This document shows, piece by piece, positions 1 through 5,937 of a stretch of DNA of 6,360 nt. This stretch comes from DATGKR01 sp035294565 (GTDB lineage: Bacteria > Actinomycetota > Acidimicrobiia > Acidimicrobiales > Palsa-688): NCBI GenBank assembly GCA_035294565.1, contig DATGKR010000021.1, positions 1-6,360 on the forward strand, read 5' to 3'. Below the pieces are notes generated by a model. It worked only from the letters and a program-made list of their open reading frames with translations, did no database searches and was not told the DNA's origin. The translations under genes and the position numbers were made by a program. How positions within the stretch are numbered: the stretch's first letter is position 1; each line of letters opens with the position of its first letter.

Positions 1-2624
1 GAGCGAAGGCAGGTTTCGGCCTCGGTCGGTTCGCCCGCGGCCTCGGCGGCTTGCGCCCAAAGGTCCAGCAGGCGCAGCCGGAGCCGCGCCAGGCGTTCCC
101 GGGGGACCGACGCCCACTCTTCGTAGAGGTCCTCGGGCAGAAACTCCCCGCTGTAGAGGCGCAGGGCCTCCCGGGCGGCCTGGCGGGACGCCGCGTCGGC
201 ACCGCCGCTGCGCAGGCTGTCCGCCGCGCGGTGGACCTGCGCCTCGAAGTTTGCGCTGTCGAGGAGGACCGCCGGCCCGAGGGCCAGCTTGTCCGCCTCG
301 CGGACCACGACCGGGCCGGCGCAGGCCCGAAGCCGAGCCAGCACGTTGCGCAGCCGGCGCCGGCCTCTTTCGGGCGACACCTCGGGCCAGAGCATTTCAA
401 TCGCCTGTTCGACGTGCACGGCCTGGCCGGCGCAAGCCACGACCTTGACCAGGCGGGCGACTTGGGGGGCGAGGCGTACCGGGGTGCCGCCGACAGCGAG
501 CTGGAAACCCCCCAAGGTCTTCAGCGAGATCGTCGGTTCCCCCCCGCCGGGGACGGCGCCCTCCTCCGCGGTCCAAAGGAGCAAGACGCGGGCTTTTTCC
601 ACCAGCTCGGGGACGGCCTCCGCCCCCGCGGAGTACGCCGAGTCCGGTCCGACGGTGGGGAGAGCGGGACCGGCCGGCGCCAGGGCGGCAGCCACCCGGG
701 CGTCCCAGCCGACTGGCAGGGCCACGCCCAAGCGGCGTTGGAGGGAGCCCGCCGCTGAGGCGAGCTCGTGGCAGAGCGCGGGGAGCGTCTTGGCGGCGCA
801 GGCGGCCAGGCACAGGAGGGCGAAGGCCACGCTGCGATGGTCGCCGAGCTCGCCGAAGGTGGCGGCGGCCTCCGCGGCCTGCTCTGCCGAGCACCTCTCG
901 TCGCCCAGGTAGTAACTGGCGATCGCCAGGTGCAGGCGGGAAGTGGCGGCACCGTGGCGGTCCCCGAGGGCCAGCTGCAGGCCGAGCGAAGAGCGAGCGA
1001 GCTGGGCGGCCTCGACGAGGCGGCCCTCCTCTAGCGCCACCAACGCCTGGTTGGCCACGGCGAGCGCCTCGTCTCCGGGGGAGTCGACGATCCGGGAGGC
1101 TTCCGCTGAAGCCCGGAAGAGTTCCCCGGCGACAACCGAATCGCCGGCGAAGAGGTGGGCCAGGCCCAGGTGGTTGCGCAGCCGGGCCGCGTCCAGCTTC
1201 GATGCCCGCCCGACGGACAGCGCCAGCGCTTCTTCGAAGGCCTTCTTGGCCGCCTCGTAGTCGCCCTGCCTCCACGCGAGCATCCCCATCCCGTCGAGGA
1301 GCCGCTCGCGCAGAAGGGGATCCACGTCGCTGCCCAAGAGGCGGGTCAGCCACAGCCGGCCTTCGGAGAGCCTCCCTCGCAGCTCGAAGAAGCGCCACAG
1401 GCCGCGAGCGAGCCTCGCCGCGTCGTTCGTCTTCCCCGACGCCAGGCCGAAGGCCAGCGCGTGGCGCAGGTTGTCCAGGTCGACCTCGATGCGCTCCAGC
1501 CAGCCCTCTTGCTCGGCGCTGCTCAGCAGGGCTTCCTCCGTCGGCCCGTACAGCTCGGCGAACCAGGCGAGCTGGGCCCCTTCCAGTAGAGCCAGGCGTC
1601 CCTCCGAGCGCATCGTTTCTTGAAGGTGGCGGCGAAGCACGGCGAGGAGCCGGAAGCGCCTGGACTTCCCCTCTCCATGGCTCTGGAGGAGGGAGCGGCC
1701 TTCGAGGTCGTCGAGTGCTCGAGCCAGCTCCCCTCGCCGGAGACCCGAAGCAGCGCCGAGCGCGCGGAGCGTCGCCAGGTCGGCGCCAGCGGGACACACC
1801 GAGAGGGTTTCGAGGACTCGGCGACTCGCCTCTTCGACCCGCGCGAGGCTCCAGGCGAAAGCCTCGAAGAGAGCGCCCCGCTCGAGCGAGCCGCCCTCTG
1901 GCGCCGGGCCGTCGGCGTGCATCCACGCGTCGAGGCGTTCGGCGGCGCCAACAGGTCCACTCGAGGCCACCTCGGCGGCGACCAGCTCCAGGGCCAGTGG
2001 CAGGCCGTCGAGGTCCCGGCACAACCGCCCCAGTGCTGCAACCTCGTCGGCCGTGAAGGCCGGCCTGGTGACACCCGGATATGCGAGACCGACCAGAAGT
2101 TCGACGGCCGGCGAGGCGCCCACCGCCGCTGGGGGATCGTCCTCGTCGGGCACTGCCAGGGGATCGAGGGCGACCACGTGCTCGCCGGCGACGCCGAGCG
2201 CCTCCCGGCTGGTCGCCAGCAGCGTCGGACCGGGGTCCAAGGCGATCAGGGCGCTGACCAGATGCCGGCACCCGTCCAAGAGCTGGTCGCAGCCTTCGAG
2301 CACCAGCAGCGCTCCGCGGGCGGTGAGGGCGGCCGCCGCGGCTTCGAGTGGGTCGGATCCCCCCTTGGCTCCCGCTATGTCCGCCACCTTTTCCAGCAGG
2401 AGCCGGGAGTCGCCGAGACCCTGCAGCTCCACGCGCAGGACACCGCCGGGGAACGCCGGGGCCAGCACCCTGGCCGCCTCGGCGGCCAGGCGGCTCTTGC
2501 CCACCCCGGGTGGTCCGGTGAGTGTCACCAGGCGGGCATGGCCGACCGTCCGGCTGAGCATTGCCAGCTCCGCTGAGCGGCCCACCCAAGGGGGGCTAGC
2601 TCCGACTTCGAGCTCAGTGGACAA
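1..2624 (-). CDS. AfsR/SARP-like regulator: P-loop ATPase, TPR-like middle, C-terminal winged helix and BTAD (3' end outside window)
   Basis: This is a large cytoplasmic one-component transcriptional regulator of the STAND ATPase/SARP class. The frame is open for 874 codons to the window edge. Residues 13-16 (WVGR) open the ATPase domain. Walker A is GPPGVGKS at 37-44, the Walker B-like strand is LLVLEGCDQL at 106-115, ATSREALGVAGE is at 137-148, and GLPLALEL is at 207-214; all are typical of NB-ARC-like regulators. A DNLRHA motif at 384-389 introduces a helical TPR-like region to about 640. From 699 (ISLKTLGGFQLAVGG) an OmpR-type winged helix follows, then from about 789 a BTAD domain with LYSGEFLP and RERLARLRLRLLDLW. 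BTAD is incomplete, so roughly 60 or more residues lie outside. The start is uncertain. TTG at 2622-2624 with AAAGG 10 nt upstream is preferred, because the in-frame extension to ATG 2981 is Arg/Pro-rich and looks non-coding. It is transcribed divergently from the 2998-5833 operon. Ligand and targets are unknown. Confidence 0.93.
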   Translation of the reverse strand, partial: MSTELEVGASPPWVGRSAELAMLSRTVGHARLVTLTGPPGVGKSRLAAEAARVLAPAFPGGVLRVELQGLGDSRLLLEKVADIAGAKGGSDPLEAAAAALTARGALLVLEGCDQLLDGCRHLVSALIALDPGPTLLATSREALGVAGEHVVALDPLAVPDEDDPPAAVGASPAVELLVGLAYPGVTRPAFTADEVAALGRLCRDLDGLPLALELVAAEVASSGPVGAAERLDAWMHADGPAPEGGSLERGALFEAFAWSLARVEEASRRVLETLSVCPAGADLATLRALGAASGLRRGELARALDDLEGRSLLQSHGEGKSRRFRLLAVLRRHLQETMRSEGRLALLEGAQLAWFAELYGPTEEALLSSAEQEGWLERIEVDLDNLRHALAFGLASGKTNDAARLARGLWRFFELRGRLSEGRLWLTRLLGSDVDPLLRERLLDGMGMLAWRQGDYEAAKKAFEEALALSVGRASKLDAARLRNHLGLAHLFAGDSVVAGELFRASAEASRIVDSPGDEALAVANQALVALEEGRLVEAAQLARSSLGLQLALGDRHGAATSRLHLAIASYYLGDERCSAEQAAEAAATFGELGDHRSVAFALLCLAACAAKTLPALCHELASAAGSLQRRLGVALPVGWDARVAAALAPAGPALPTVGPDSAYSAGAEAVPELVEKARVLLLWTAEEGAVPGGGEPTISLKTLGGFQLAVGGTPVRLAPQVARLVKVVACAGQAVHVEQAIEMLWPEVSPERGRRRLRNVLARLRACAGPVVVREADKLALGPAVLLDSANFEAQVHRAADSLRSGGADAASRQAAREALRLYSGEFLPEDLYEEWASVPRERLARLRLRLLDLWAQAAEAAGEPTEAETCLR

Positions 2625-2683
2625 GGTGTAGCTGCCTTTGACCAGCGGTTCTCGCTGCTGCGCCGGCGCAAGCAGAACCTGCC

Positions 2684-2717
2684 GCTTCAGATGCGTCCAT
2701 TTTTGTTCATCTGAGGC
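2684..2717. repeat. Inverted repeat upstream of the regulator (candidate operator or leader hairpin)
   Basis: The left arm GCTTCAGATG (2684-2693) and right arm CATCTGAGGC (2708-2717) are complementary at nine of ten positions. The one mismatch would be a G-U pair in one of the two RNA orientations. The 14-base centre is unusually AT-rich for this window and includes a run of five T. The dyad lies about 60-93 bases upstream of the preferred TTG start of the regulator, so it could be an operator for autoregulation or a hairpin in the regulator leader. The half-site CATCTGA recurs at 2979-2985. Confidence 0.4.
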
Positions 2718-2741
2718 ACCCTCTTCGCCGGAGAGCCTACA

Positions 2742-2761
2742 CGGATGCGCGTCGGATGCGC
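2742..2761. repeat. Tandem 9-bp direct repeat with 11-bp period (candidate SARP-type binding site)
   Basis: CGGATGCGC occurs at 2742-2750 and again at 2753-2761, separated by GT, giving an 11-base period. SARP regulators (ActII-ORF4, DnrI, AfsR) are known to bind short direct repeats spaced about one helical turn apart near the -35 region of their targets. The neighbouring gene encodes a winged helix plus BTAD of that class, so the repeat is a reasonable candidate site. Binding is inference only; just two copies are present and no clear promoter hexamers sit beside them. Confidence 0.35.
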
Positions 2762-2968
2762 CCCGGGGCGAAGCTCTGCGGCGTGGGCGCGTCGATCTCG
2801 GTGGTTCTGCACCTGGCTGAGTCGGCCCTCGAAGAGGGCCGTCTCGCCGGCGAGGTCGAGATCGTAGAAACCTCGGCGCGAGGTGTGGTCGGCGACACGA
2901 ACGAACTGGTCGCTTTCGTCCAGCAGCATCGGCCTCAGCCGCCAACCCGATGGCAGGGCCGGCAGTGA
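2756..2968 (+). other. Doubtful 70-residue ORF, mirrored by a minus-strand ORF
   Basis: An ATG-to-TGA frame of 70 residues lies in the divergent spacer. Its predicted product is fairly acidic, with protein-like composition (for example LAESALEEGRLAGEVEIVE). The opposite strand is also open in exact codon register (2687-3004, 105 residues, containing RRGFYDLDLAGETALFEGRL). With codons in register, high GC and RNY-type codons make both look coding, so at most one is real. No good ribosome binding site precedes either, and the minus frame starts inside the beginning of the secreted-protein gene. I recognise neither. A decayed gene remnant is possible. Confidence 0.2.
2823..2854. repeat. Hairpin followed directly by a 12-bp perfect palindrome
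   Basis: CGGCCCTC (2823-2830) and GAGGGCCG (2834-2841) form an 8-bp perfect stem around a GAA loop. Two bases on, CTCGCCGGCGAG (2843-2854) is a perfect palindrome. There is no T-run after either, so this is not a classic intrinsic terminator. It could be a regulatory dyad or mRNA leader structure for the plus-strand operon. In very GC-rich DNA such dyads also arise by chance, and the segment is covered by opposing short ORFs. Confidence 0.35.
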
Positions 2969-2971
2969 TCG

Positions 2972-2985
2972 AGATGGGCATCTGA
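2972..2985. promoter_or_regulatory. Short dyad AGATG-GG-CATCT beside the ribosome binding site
   Basis: AGATG (2972-2976) and CATCT (2979-2983) form a near-palindrome with a two-base centre, ending one base before the AAGGAG ribosome binding site of the secreted-protein gene. Its right half with flank, CATCTGA, is identical to the right half of the dyad at 2684-2717. A shared operator half-site at both ends of a divergent spacer is an inference; the arms are only five bases. Confidence 0.3.
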
Positions 2986-2986
2986 C

Positions 2987-2992
2987 AAGGAG
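2987..2992 (+). promoter_or_regulatory. Ribosome binding site of the secreted beta-helix gene
   Basis: AAGGAG lies five bases before the ATG at 2998. It is the strongest Shine-Dalgarno sequence in the window and fixes the start of the secreted-protein gene. Confidence 0.8.
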
Positions 2993-2997
2993 ACGAG

Positions 2998-4683
2998 ATG
3001 GCACAGCCGTGTTCGAATAGGTATCGGCGTCAGCGCCGGCACAGCAAGTTTGGCGGTCCGAGAAGCGCCCATCTCGGTGCCCTCATCCTGATCGCGGCCG
3101 GGCTGTCGCCGCTACTTGGAGGGTCGCCCGCGTCGGCCGAGACCGCCACCGCGGCCAGCGCCAGCTGCGTGCCGGCCGGATCGACCGGCCTCACGGCTGC
3201 AATGGTGCAAACCACCAACCTCTCGGGCGCGACCGTGGACGCGAGCGGTTGTGACATCGGCATCTACGTGCCTCCTGGCACTTCGGGCATCACGATCACC
3301 GGGGTGACCGTGACCGGTGCGAACGACCACGGCATCTTCGTCCAGGACGCGTCCGACATAACGATCTCGAACTCGACCATAGAGAACAACGGTGTGGCGC
3401 CGACGCCCGGGATCAACGAGAACAAGGCTGTCGAGCTCGTGGGCACCTCTGGTTCGACGGTGAGCGGCAACACCGTCACCGGCAACGTGGCGGACGGGGG
3501 GATCGGCATCGCCGACGACGGCCCGCAACTGGACCCGGCCGCGCCGAAGCCGTCTGCCTCGGCGCTGTTCGCCTCGAGCGACGACACCGTCGAGAACAAC
3601 CAGATATCGAACAACTACAAGGGGTGCGGGATCGTCCTGGCCTCCTATGTCCCTGGAGCAGGAGTCAGGACGATAACCGCGGCGTCCAACACGATCACCG
3701 GGACCCCAGGTCAGTTCGGCCCCCATGGGCCGGTGATCGGCCAGATCGTGGTTGCCACCGACGCGCCAGCCACCACGGTGAGCGGCATCACGATCTCTGG
3801 TAACACCGTGAGCGGAAGCTTCCTGGCTGGCATAACGCTGCACGCCAACGCCCCACGGGACTCGATCAGCGGGACGGATATCGAGAACAACACCCTCACG
3901 GCCAACAACTGGGGGGACGCCAACGGCGCCCCGCAGACCGACGCCATCGCGCTCGAGGTCAATCCCATTCCCCCGCCGGTCACCCCGGTGCTGTCAGGGA
4001 CCACCATCAGCGGCAACACCATAACTGGGCAGTACGTGGGGGTCTGGCAGAGCTGGCAGGTGAGCGGCACCGTGGTGTCGGCCAACAGCTTCTCTGGTGA
4101 ACGCCTGCTCTACACCCAGCCGGCGCCCGGTGGTGGCTACTGGGAGGCTGCTGGTGACGGCGGGGTGTTCAGCTTCGGTGACGCCGGCTTCTACGGCTCG
4201 ATGGGCGGCCAGCACCTCGCCGCCCCCGTCGTGGGCATCTCCCAGACGCGTGACCAAGGCGGCTACATCCTCGTCGCCAGCGACGGTGAGGTCTTCACCT
4301 TCGGGGACGCCACCTCCTACGGCTCCCTGCGCGGCAAAACCCTCGCCGCCCCCGTGGTGGGAGCGTCGATCACCCCAGTCGTCTCTGGTCCACCGGGCAC
4401 GCCGGGAACAAACGGCCTGGGCTACTGGCTGGTGGCGGCGGACGGCGGGGTGTTCAGCTTCGGTGACGCCGGCTTCCATGGTTCGATGGGCGGTCAGCAC
4501 CTCGACGCCCCGGTGGTCGGCATCGCCCCCACCCCCGACGGCAAGGGCTACTGGCTCTACGCCAAGGACGGCGGGGTGTTCAGCTTCGGTGACGCCCACT
4601 TTTACGGTTCGATGGGCGGCCACCGGCTGAACGCGCCGGTAGTCGCGGGAACCGCGACGGGATCGAACGGGGTTTCCGCATGA
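2998..4683 (+). CDS. Secreted parallel beta-helix protein with four C-terminal YW/FGD repeats
   Basis: The product is a 561-residue exported protein of unknown activity. A basic N-terminus (RYRRQRRHSK) and hydrophobic stretch (about 26-40) end in ASA|ET, so signal peptidase I would cut near residue 47. Residues about 95-366 are Asn/Thr/Ser/Gly-rich coils such as ISNSTIENN, VSGNTVTGN and ISGNTITG, typical of right-handed parallel beta-helix (PbH1/NosD/pectate-lyase-like) folds. Residues about 378-556 hold four units anchored on GYW at 380-382, 422-424, 475-477 and 517-519, with DGGVFSFGDA cores. Similar repeats occur in many secreted Acidimicrobiia proteins and have no proven function. I see no sortase motif, C-terminal membrane helix or recognisable catalytic set, so an adhesin, matrix or glycan-binding role is only a guess. 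It is the first gene of the operon, with a strong ribosome binding site. Its stop overlaps the next start (ATGA at 4680-4683). Confidence 0.92.
   Translation: MAQPCSNRYRRQRRHSKFGGPRSAHLGALILIAAGLSPLLGGSPASAETATAASASCVPAGSTGLTAAMVQTTNLSGATVDASGCDIGIYVPPGTSGITITGVTVTGANDHGIFVQDASDITISNSTIENNGVAPTPGINENKAVELVGTSGSTVSGNTVTGNVADGGIGIADDGPQLDPAAPKPSASALFASSDDTVENNQISNNYKGCGIVLASYVPGAGVRTITAASNTITGTPGQFGPHGPVIGQIVVATDAPATTVSGITISGNTVSGSFLAGITLHANAPRDSISGTDIENNTLTANNWGDANGAPQTDAIALEVNPIPPPVTPVLSGTTISGNTITGQYVGVWQSWQVSGTVVSANSFSGERLLYTQPAPGGGYWEAAGDGGVFSFGDAGFYGSMGGQHLAAPVVGISQTRDQGGYILVASDGEVFTFGDATSYGSLRGKTLAAPVVGASITPVVSGPPGTPGTNGLGYWLVAADGGVFSFGDAGFHGSMGGQHLDAPVVGIAPTPDGKGYWLYAKDGGVFSFGDAHFYGSMGGHRLNAPVVAGTATGSNGVSA
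4132..4665 (+). repeat. Four in-frame YW/FGD repeat units (about 42 residues each)
   Basis: The units begin near 4132, 4261, 4420 and 4546, giving spacings of 42, 53 and 42 residues. The larger spacing comes from an 11-residue insert after unit 2. The core encoding DGGVFSFGDA is identical over 30 bases in units 1, 3 and 4 (4156-4185, 4441-4470, 4567-4596). Unit 2 is diverged (DGEVFTFGDATSYGSL). Nucleotide identity between units suggests recent duplication or gene conversion inside the gene. Confidence 0.85.
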
Positions 4684-5360
4684 CGCCGACGGTGGACCCC
4701 GGCACGGCGTCTCTTTCCGGTTCGCCGACCGGGAGCGCTGAAATGCCGGAGCGCTCCGTGGCTCCAGCCGGCCCGAGGACCAGTGAGCCCCCGGTGGCGC
4801 CAGCGCTGCCACCCTTCCAAATCGTTCCGGTTCGCGGCCTGCCGATCGTGGCGGTCGTCCTCGCCGGCCTCGTCGCCACCGTAGCCACCAACCGGCTGTG
4901 GGCCATCGACTTCTTCCACGTGGTCGGCGGGGCGATGTGGACCGCGCTCGACCTGTTCCTAGGTTTCGTGCTCGGCCCGATCCTCGGACGTCTGTCCATT
5001 CCGGCCCGCGCGGAGCTGGTTCGGCGCCTGATGCCCAAGATGGTGCTCATAATGCCGACCCTGGTGGTCTGCACGCTGGCCGCCGGGTGGCAGTTGGCCC
5101 GCCACCTCGGCTACATAGAGGCGAGCTACTCCCATCACAGCTGGGTGGTGGCGTCGTTCATCGTGGTAGCGGTCATGGCGGTGGTAGCGCTGGGCGTCCT
5201 CGAGCCGGCCAACATCGCCGTGCTCTTCGAGCTGAAGAAGCCTCGACCCCGCGGGGTCGTCATAGAGCGGCTCATGCGGCGCTTCATCTTCACGGCGGGT
5301 ATCACCGGTGCGATGCAGGTCGCCACCCTCGTGATCATGACCAGGCTGGCCACCACATGA
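4680..5360 (+). CDS. Five-helix membrane protein, CopD/DUF2269-like topology
   Basis: The 226-residue product has a Pro/Ser/Thr-rich, probably cytoplasmic, N-terminus (1-50) and about five membrane helices near 54-70, 79-103, 120-139, 155-176 and 202-221. The segment FFHVVGGAMWTALDLFLGFVLGPILGRL (split by helix 2, with His80) followed by a basic loop (ELVRRLMPK) resembles the HVLG-A-W-GG-LF pattern of CopD-like and DUF2269 membrane proteins, some of which bind metal or heme. His142, His152 and His153 lie near the outer end of helices 3 and 4. The assignment is by pattern only. ATG 4680 overlaps the upstream stop (ATGA), suggesting translational coupling. ATG 4743 (residue 22) has a better ribosome binding site and may be the true or a second start. 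The 3' end overlaps the next gene by ATGA. Confidence 0.85.
   Translation: MTPTVDPGTASLSGSPTGSAEMPERSVAPAGPRTSEPPVAPALPPFQIVPVRGLPIVAVVLAGLVATVATNRLWAIDFFHVVGGAMWTALDLFLGFVLGPILGRLSIPARAELVRRLMPKMVLIMPTLVVCTLAAGWQLARHLGYIEASYSHHSWVVASFIVVAVMAVVALGVLEPANIAVLFELKKPRPRGVVIERLMRRFIFTAGITGAMQVATLVIMTRLATT
4731..4735 (+). promoter_or_regulatory. Internal ribosome binding site supporting an alternative start at 4743
   Basis: GGGAG sits seven bases before ATG 4743-4745, which is in frame with the membrane protein at 4680-5360. The overlapping ATG at 4680 has only a weak GGGG upstream. A start at 4743 would give a 205-residue product and leave a 59-base gap after the secreted-protein gene. Confidence 0.45.
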
Positions 5361-5833
5361 GCACCGAGACCGCCCCGCCGGCCTCGCCAGGGCACCCGCA
5401 GGCATCCGAAGAAGACGGGGAGCTGCCGGAAGCCCTCCGGCGGCGGATGCCGCCAGTGGTCGAGCTCGCTGTCGTCTCGGTGGCGCTCATGCTCTCCGGC
5501 GGTGTCTACCTGGCGGCGCACCTGCCGAAGCCGCCCCCCCTCGCACCCGCCTTGGGGCTCCTCGCCGCCGGAGGAGCCTGCACGCTCGTCGCCCTTGTCC
5601 TCTTGAGCAGGATCCGCCGCTTCGACTGGGGCAGGTTCTTCCTGGTGGCGGGCTGGGCCCTGGCGGCCTACGTGGTGATAGCGGCATTGCTGGCTTTCGT
5701 CTTCGTCTACGACCACACCCGAGGTGCGACACTCGGGGTGCTCATCTCCACCCTCGTCGTCTTTGCCCTCGACGTGCCGCTGGCGATCGCCTACACGGTG
5801 GCCAGGTACACAGGGGAACCAGCAGCGGACTGA
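5357..5833 (+). CDS. Four-helix integral membrane protein of unknown function
   Basis: I do not recognise this 158-residue protein. It has a polar, acidic N-terminus of about 30 residues ending in the basic run RRR, then four hydrophobic segments near 33-55, 62-85, 92-117 and 124-147, and a short polar tail. A basic loop (SRIRRFDWGR, 84-93) between helices 2 and 3 and the basic N-terminal flank suggest both ends face the cytoplasm. YDHTRGAT (118-125) separates helices 3 and 4. The start ATG overlaps the previous stop (ATGA at 5357-5360) and has no strong ribosome binding site, so translation is probably coupled to the upstream membrane protein. A partner or subunit role with that protein is inferred from this overlap. 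It is the last gene of the operon. Confidence 0.85.
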   Translation: MSTETAPPASPGHPQASEEDGELPEALRRRMPPVVELAVVSVALMLSGGVYLAAHLPKPPPLAPALGLLAAGGACTLVALVLLSRIRRFDWGRFFLVAGWALAAYVVIAALLAFVFVYDHTRGATLGVLISTLVVFALDVPLAIAYTVARYTGEPAAD

Positions 5834-5851
5834 CAGAACCCTGGACGAGAA

Positions 5852-5888
5852 GCCTTCGGTACCGGGTCGACACGGCGAAGGCCCTTTC
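5852..5888 (+). terminator. Candidate terminator of the three-gene operon
   Basis: GCCTTCG (5852-5858) pairs perfectly with CGAAGGC (5876-5882), beginning 18 bases after the last stop codon. Inside the loop, CCG (5862-5864) can pair with CGG (5873-5875), extending the stem past a small bulge. The stem is followed by CCCTTT, a weak T-run. Position between convergent genes supports a terminator; the poor U-tract keeps confidence moderate. Confidence 0.45.
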
Positions 5889-5937
5889 GACGTTGGCGTA
5901 CTGCACAGTGGCCGGCCGGGGATGGGGTTAATGGCCT

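Larger units (their letters stand above)
2625..2997. other. Divergent intergenic region between regulator and membrane operon
   Basis: This 373-base spacer separates the regulator start from the secreted-protein start and should hold promoters for both directions. I see no convincing -35/-10 pair. It does contain several dyads and one tandem repeat, listed separately: an inverted repeat at 2684-2717, an 11-bp-period direct repeat at 2742-2761, a hairpin plus perfect palindrome at 2823-2854, and a short dyad beside the ribosome binding site at 2972-2985. Two opposite short ORFs also occupy it (2756-2968 plus, 2687-3004 minus). Neither matches a family I know. Confidence 0.6.

Noticed and set aside
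1202..2576. Long plus-strand open frames opposite the regulator
   Set aside because: They are antisense to a clearly coding frame, have low-complexity products, and lack convincing ribosome binding sites.
397..2589. A 730-residue minus-strand open frame
   Set aside because: Its product is Arg/Gly/Pro-rich with no domains. The neighbouring minus frame across 1-2624 carries Walker A, GLPLALEL, DNLR, winged-helix and BTAD motifs, so this one is an out-of-frame shadow.
2625..2981. N-terminal extension of the regulator to ATG 2981 (119 extra residues)
   Set aside because: The frame is open, but the extension is Arg/Pro/Ser-rich with no recognised domain and the ATG lacks a ribosome binding site.
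3112..3843. Minus-strand frame of 243 residues inside the secreted-protein gene
   Set aside because: Arg/Gly/Val-rich antisense shadow of the beta-helix repeats.
4156..4596. Three identical 30-base repeats that might suggest a CRISPR array
   Set aside because: Spacing is irregular (285 and 126 bases), all copies are in frame, and they encode the conserved DGGVFSFGDA core of protein repeats.
3994..4812. Minus-strand frame of 272 residues with internal repeats
   Set aside because: The repeats are the reverse of the YW/FGD units. It crosses the junction of two well-supported plus-strand genes.
4898..5356. Plus-strand frame upstream of and in frame with the last membrane protein
   Set aside because: This stretch reads as Arg/Gly/Pro/His-rich sequence over the well-supported five-helix protein. 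The real start is ATG 5357 at the ATGA overlap.
5135..5716. Minus-strand frames opposite the two membrane proteins
   Set aside because: Charged low-complexity products antisense to hydrophobic helices; no start signals or family features.
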